A stretch of 64,000 nt of DNA from Dirofilaria immitis (lineage: Eukaryota; Nematoda; Chromadorea; Rhabditida; Onchocercidae). Made by a program: the position numbers and the translations under genes. Every line of letters starts with the position of its first letter. The stretch's first letter is position 1. Shown one piece after another: positions 58,564 to 64,000 of the stretch. The stretch lies in assembly GCA_024305405.1 (NCBI GenBank), contig JAKNDB010000088.1:3242001-3306000 (forward strand), in the 5' to 3' direction. The notes beneath the pieces were generated by a model that was not told the origin of the DNA, ran no database searches, and saw only the letters and a program-made list of their open reading frames with translations.

Positions 58564-61500
58564 ATGGCTATATCAATAAGAATCGTTGCTTTTATAATTA
58601 TTTTTCCATTATCTAAAAGTTTGGAAACATTGCCGTGGTCATCTGAATCGCAGAAGTTGCCATTATTTAACGATGAATATGAAGAAAAATCTAATATGAG
58701 ACAGTCTTTACTAGAGAAATTGAATGAATTTTCGAGGAAAAACTTGCAAAAATTGGTAATGTTCAAGCCGAACAATGTACACCAAGAATATTTACCAACA
58801 GCTGGTGAAAAGTATCAAGAGGGATTGATACCTGAGAATCAGTATCACATATCGAAGATTCAGCCGAATTATCGAACAACTCCAATAATCTCTGAGGTAG
58901 ATAAGACAGAGAGCAGCTTAAAATCCCACGACAAAGTGATATTTCGGACGAGTGGAAGAAAATTCGAGAAAGACGATTACGCTTTTATAAGGTAAAATAT
59001 AGTTTTTAAAGATTAATATCATGATAGAAGTTGTTTTAGACTGATTATCAACTATATTGATAAAAATTATCCAATTTAAGTCGATTAAAATATTGTTTAT
59101 TCGTTGATTTATTCATAAAATTTATTATTATTTGTTTATGGTATCTATTTCAAATGGTGTGTTATTTGAAAACAAAAAAGATGGCATTTTATTAACTTAA
59201 AAAAGATAGTAAGCGTATGTAAAAAAGCCAGAACAAGAATTAGCCAAGCGAACAAAAATCAATCAAGAAAAAAACATGTAAAATGATGATTCTTTATCAC
59301 TTAAATAATAATGATGAGGCCAATAAATGAAGAATCGCCTGATTTTGACTTTTTATTAGTTTATCAGTTGTATTTATCAGATAATTCTATTGTGTTCTGA
59401 TCATTTATAAATAATCAACATAATGATCCGCATGAAATAATACTGCATATTCGCAATTCATTGTCAGCATGTTCATAATTTATTTAGTGTTAGCAGGAAA
59501 ATAAATTGTGTTAGTTCAAAAGAGAAGTATGTGGAAATCTAGGTTTGTTTTATGGTTTGATGTGTAAAAAGTCAAATTGCAGGCATTTCGAAAGATTCAG
59601 AATTTGCATCATAAAAGATTTAGCGCGGAGGACAGTGCTATGAACACAAATAGAATTGTTGGTGACATCGATAACATAAATTATAGACAACGGAAAAATA
59701 GAGAAAGTTCAATCGATCCAGTTCGTTTTATTACTGTTATTAATAATAAAATCGATTCACGCTTTAATCATCTTCTAAATTAAAGCGAATTTGTAATTAG
59801 TACGAGAATTTTATCTATTGATTTATTTATTAGTCAACCTATATTCATTATATCTAATCATGCATAATTGCAAGCAGAAGTAATGAAAATGAATCAAGCA
59901 AAATTTCAAATTGATAGTAATATTCAAAAAGAAATTAATCATTTCACTTATAATGATGCAATCAGAAGCATTATTACATTTAACTTAAAACTGTTTATAA
60001 AACGAAGGTTCTAGTCAGTGATAAGCATATTTCAGATTAATGTCACATTTAGCGATTGGGAAACGTTTATCACAGATTACAGTCAAGTGATACCGCAATA
60101 TGTAGGTGCAACATTATTTACTTTTAAATTGCAGTTTATTAACCATCGTTTGGTAACTCAGGAAGAATTATAATATATAAATTTATTTTCATGCAATGAA
60201 ATGAAATTATCACAATCTTTTCGATGCCATAGCATAATAATCACTTTAGAAGAGAAGAAAAGCAATGTTAACTGAATATAAAGCTACCGATACAAACAAT
60301 ATGAGCAATCAGTTATTGAAAAAATCAACCATCAATAGCCCATCTGAATACATTACCTCGATCAGGTAATTATTACTTTTCCGCTGATTATTTTGCCGGA
60401 ATTTTAATTATTTCACTGTCATAATGAAATGAGGATCTTTAGATTTCGTTTTAGAATCATTAAAGTTATACATATTGATTTATATTTTAGTTCTGATCCA
60501 TACTTGTATTCCAGGAAAATGCATTCATCCGGGATTACACGAAATCCATTGGATTACCAACAACTTGTAACAAATTTGAATTCCGCTCATGAAATGGTAT
60601 CTAATGAAGCTGAAACAACCGAACATCTTCCACCACCTCCAAATCCAAGAAGCACAGAAGCCTCAGTACATAGTGTGAAAGTATATCCTCCATCACAAGA
60701 GCCTTTTTCTGTAGATTATCAAAGGAAAAGTATATATCAAAATAACAATCCAAGCAGCGGAAATTATCAAAAATACAGTAGTGGATACGGAGAGAGAGCA
60801 GGCATTGAACAACCGATATCACAACTGATGTCCAATAACTACAATGTCGCTGAAACATACATGCCAGAAGCCAATGTAAGTTTTAATCTACAGAGAGAAA
60901 TTCTTTTTCACATTTCAGGAAATATTTCCCAATATATAACATCACATACACTTCCCACATGAAGATATCAAACGAGAGAAATGCGTATGAAATCTCAGAA
61001 GCAGCTTTTCATTCATTTTATAATCTGTCAAAATGAAATTTCCAATAGTTGATATACTCGATTTCATATCCTTCTCAGGGAGATTCGTTCATTTTCTTTT
61101 CAAAAAGAAATAATATAAATAAGATGACTAATCCTAAAAATCAAACAAACAACTTATTCAGCTTGATTGCATTACTGATCCTTGTGAAACCGATAATGTA
61201 TACCCACTTGATCCCACTGAAAATGAACGATGCAATAGTCCTCGTTTGAAGCAGATCATTTTACAGGTATCCACATTTCTTAGCTAAACTTATGCATATT
61301 GCATAAGTCTTGAGGAACAATACATTTAGTACTTAAAGGGAATGTCATATTCTGATTAGTTAAACATGAATGATCAGGATATTAATAAAAATAAGAGATT
61401 ATAATCCTAAGGAAGAGAGAATACTTGAAGCGAATACTTAGAGGTTATGAAATGATAGATAGAACATGGATGTAATCTATACTTCAAATAAATAAAAATT

Positions 61501-61739
61501 ACTTTAAGAATATCGTAGAACGAGATATTGAATCATCGAAGCAAGCTATTTACAATGTTTGTGAAGCTGAAATGGAAATACCATGTAATGTCATCTGCGG
61601 TACCAGCTTCTATAGCTATATTGCTCGAGCTTCTCAGTTTTGCCTTGTTTCTGCAATGGATATTAGTTGTTATGCATTCATACCTGCTTGTGACTTCGAT
61701 TCAGATATCACTGTGAAACGACACCGAGTGAGAGTCTGA
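58564..61739 (+). CDS. Secreted ground-like (GRL) domain protein, multi-exon
   Basis: Exons: 58564-58991, 59583 to about 59783, 60036-60101, 60250-60365, 60491-60875, about 60919-61030, 61079-61266, 61509-61739. The first exon begins MAISIRIVAFIIIFPLSKSL, a signal peptide, and continues into a polar segment. The middle exons encode disordered polar and proline-containing sequence (EHLPPPPNPRSTEASVHS, SIYQNNNPSSGNYQKYSSG). The last two exons carry a cysteine domain matching the nematode ground-like pattern: TDPCETDN, ERCNSPRLKQIILQ, then a helix (SSKQAIYNVCEAEMEI), CNVICGTSFYSYI, SQFCLV, ISCYAF. Ground-like proteins are secreted relatives of the hedgehog-related families, linked to cuticle and extracellular matrix. 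One extra A in A5 61136-61140 is needed to join the first half of exon 61079-61266 to the domain frame, and one in A4 59613-59616 to extend exon 2. The exon near 60919 does not join cleanly. Domain call strong, full exon chain moderate. Confidence 0.8.
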
Positions 61740-61872
61740 AATCCCAACATTAACTTCCTCAGCTTCATAATTAATAACGCACTTTTCTTGATTTTTTAAT
61801 AGGCATGTAACGCTTGCTTAAAAATAGAATTATTGATTCATAATTACTACTTTTTGTATGCAATACCATAAG

Positions 61873-62216
61873 AATCTTCTACATTTAAATCGATGAACAT
61901 ATTTCAAGACTCTACTTATCTCGATGATAGTCTTAAAGAATTTAATCTTCTGATGATGCCTCCAGCAAATAACCGTTTAATAAGCATAGTTACACTATAA
62001 TTACTGATCTTATATTCTGCTATGTTATAATTACTATTTATTCTAGCAAGTAATTTGTTTCAAAATTATTATTTGAACAATACAGAATATTATCTTGTGC
62101 CTTTGTTTAATGCAGTGAAAAATGGAATTCAAGAAAAAATAGAACGTCCAGATTTCAGAAACTATATCTTGGATTTCGATAGAGATCCAAATCCAGTATA
62201 CAACGAAACTTGCTAG
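61873..62216 (+). CDS. Possible 3' exons of the ground-like gene, or of a neighbour
   Basis: Two open segments with protein-like composition. 61909-62000 contains STYLDDSLKEFNLLMMPPAN. 62047-62216 starts after a TTCTAG acceptor, reads LFQNYYLNNTEYYLVPLF and later ERPDFRNYILDFDRDPNPVY, and ends with Cys and TAG. The ground-like exon could splice into them through a GTGAGA donor at 61728, but the phases do not agree without another base change. The ground-like domain normally ends near the C-terminus, so these may be a separate small gene. Confidence 0.4.
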
Positions 62217-63356
62217 CATAATAAGATTTAAGAAAATTTATTCAAATAAATTCTGCACAATATCCGATTAATCTAAAATTTTAGATAGAAAAGAAAAATC
62301 TTATGTTCAATTTCTAGTGCGACGGCTTTTCTAAAAGAAAAAAAATAATAAACGAGAAAGTCAATCGTACCAATGTGTAAAATAGATCACATTAAAAAAA
62401 AATAATAAAACAAAACATTTCTTAGATTAAACGATAAATTGTGACAAACAGCGAAAAAATGAAAATGCATGATTTCATCTCTAACAAGAACAAATATTGA
62501 TGAGATCAACTATGATAACAAACATACTTTAGCCAGCAATAAAACCAATAATTCATTTAACTTCTTCCTGCGGAAAACTTTGATAATAATCCCAACTGAC
62601 TATCCAAGCAAAAAATGTTCCATTACTAAAAATTTAGATATAATCCAGCAAAATAGATCAGGTGTTCAACATTACACGAGCAATTTTTCCTGAGAACTGA
62701 TTATGGTAGGCCAAGCAAATAAGTGGAAGAAAAGGATTCCCAATAAAAATGAAAGAGTCCTTAAAAATTTGAACTCTACCTGAGAAAAAATCATTTTGCT
62801 CTTCATCAGATTTTGAATTCCAAGTTTTAACAAAGTTCGGAATACAATTTGAAAATCACTCAACAGATAACAAAATATTTGGGAAGCAAAAACTTCCAGA
62901 ATTCGCAAATTTTGCATACAACGGGATTTTTATTTTTTTCGTCAATACATGCATTGCTCAAATCTTATGAGCGCTTTTTGTCGTACAATGTCACCATTGA
63001 CCTGAAGAATAACGCTTTAAATCAGATCAAGCGAATAATTTAGACGGCAGATTGATTTATCTTACAAATCTATCGATGAACGATTATTGTGGTTTAAAAA
63101 TGATTCCCGATCATATATTAAAAATATAAAGTAGATCACAAAATGTAAATTAATTTCTATGATTCTTCGAAAGATGAAACCGATGCTATGATATTAATAA
63201 AACATTAGCATAAAGGTGAATAGAAGCAAAAACCTCGAAGAAATTATTTATCACAAAAAAATTCGGTCAAATCTTTTAAATCCTGTAAAGATCGTCCTTA
63301 TTCTTGAGATTCCGTTCAGATAAATTCAAAAGCTGGAATAATACGGGAATACTCAC
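62217..63356. other. Unresolved stretch before the right-hand gene
   Basis: Contains several 60-80 codon frames on both strands (for example 62469-62693 and 62849-63043 on +, 62672-62917 on -). None is supported by splice phase, family motifs or clear composition. It may include introns or further exons of the minus-strand gene that begins beyond the right edge. Confidence 0.45.
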
Positions 63357-64000
63357 TTGTAGAAGCCACTTTGAGCTCGCTGTCTTTTTGATGAACGCAT
63401 GTTGTTTGATTCGTCAGATGAAGACTCTGTTGCACTATCTTCAATATTGTTCTGAATGATCGTTGCATTAACATTCGTAACTTTGACAATTGATGTGTTG
63501 GAACGAAAACTACTCTTAGCGCACTTATGTCTCTTCGATGTCGAAATTCCGCTTCCTTCTTCCAAATCTTCCATACCTTTGATATTTTCTGTTTTTTCAT
63601 TTTGCTGAGATTTAGAAAGCATTGACTGATTAGATGGTGAGTCTGTTAATATCCTGGATCGCTTACGAAGTCCCGAGGTGCCTGCCAAAGGACTCCCAAT
63701 ACGCGAAATCTTATGTGACATTGAAGAGATCGGTTCCTTCAAACATTTGTCTTTTGAAAGCAAACCGGTCAGTTTTTTCCTTTCTGTTTTAACCTCTGTT
63801 GAGTATTCTCGTAAAATTTTTGGCGCTTTACGAATTCTTTTTGATAGATCGTCGCTAGAATCCGATGCAATAATTTTGTCGAATGTGTCTTCTTCACTTT
63901 TGATAGTTTTAATATGCGTTTGCGTCGACATAATACCATTTTTATTACCTCGTTTCTCTCGGTCATCATCTGATTCCAAACGATGCACAAAGTCTGGGAA
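63357..64000 (-). CDS. Exon of a lysine/serine-rich, probably nuclear protein (partial)
   Basis: A minus-strand frame is open from the right edge to 63357, about 214 codons. It is highly charged and rich in Ser, Lys, Arg, Asp and Glu: KSEEDTFDKIIASDSSDDL, KRIRKAPKILREYS, GTSGLRKRSRILTDS, STSKRHKCAKSS and ESSSDESNNMRSSKRQR. Several basic clusters could act as nuclear localisation signals, and the acidic-serine patches resemble casein-kinase-type sites. The frame is open upstream (residues FPDFVHRLESDDD), so the ATG at 63958 is probably not the start. A strong donor GTGAGT at 63356-63351 ends the exon in phase 2, so the in-frame TGA at 63355-63353 lies in the intron. No folded domain was seen; a chromatin or RNA-associated role is only a guess. 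Confidence 0.65.

Noticed and set aside
62672..62917. Minus-strand ORF with a hydrophobic segment resembling a signal peptide
   Set aside because: No downstream mature sequence and no phase-compatible partner; hydrophobic runs are common in translated A/T-rich DNA.

Overview
The window reads as nuclear DNA of a nematode, most likely a spirurid/filarial worm. It is strongly A+T-rich with poly-T/poly-A runs everywhere. Genes are split into many short exons by GT-AG introns, often 0.3-4 kb long. Two of the families found, Clc-like tetraspan and ground-like, are known mainly or only from nematodes. No bacterial operon, virus, CRISPR array, rRNA or tRNA was seen. Species assignment is inference; no database search was possible.

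Layout, left to right. 1-94: tail of an unidentified + strand gene. 95-12109: gene-poor, with simple repeats, one hairpin and one unusually G+C-rich patch near 5041-5120. 12110-16249 (+): Clc-like claudin-type four-span membrane protein, 7 exons. 16250-22762: gene-poor. 22763-31237 (+): complete Cys-loop ligand-gated chloride-channel subunit, 11 exons. 31238-36877: gene-poor with tandem repeats. 36878-44284 (+): egl-9, the HIF prolyl hydroxylase with an N-terminal MYND zinc finger. 47988-49992 (+): unrecognised secreted protein, partly resolved. 52006-56377 (-): MFSD10-type major-facilitator transporter, 11 exons. 58564-61739 (+, perhaps to 62216): secreted ground-like (GRL) protein. 63357-64000 (-): exon of a lysine/serine-rich protein running off the right edge.

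None of the multi-exon genes is captured by a single long open frame, so they were rebuilt exon by exon from splice sites, phase and family motifs. This exposed a pattern. In at least five genes the conserved frame is broken at a mononucleotide A or T run, and in every supported case adding one base to the run restores the family sequence and the intron phase. Nine such sites are identified, plus one splice donor that looks like GT with the T missing. The uniform direction (always one base short) and the otherwise intact proteins point to homopolymer deletions in the assembly rather than pseudogenes. egl-9 needs no correction.

The genes form no pathway cluster: an ion channel, an oxygen sensor, a membrane transporter, a tetraspan protein and extracellular/cuticle-type proteins lie on both strands, as in an ordinary nematode chromosome arm. 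No undescribed biological system was found. The items most worth following are the homopolymer pattern, the apparent GC-AG and GA-AG introns in the channel gene, and the orphan secreted gene at 48-50 kb.
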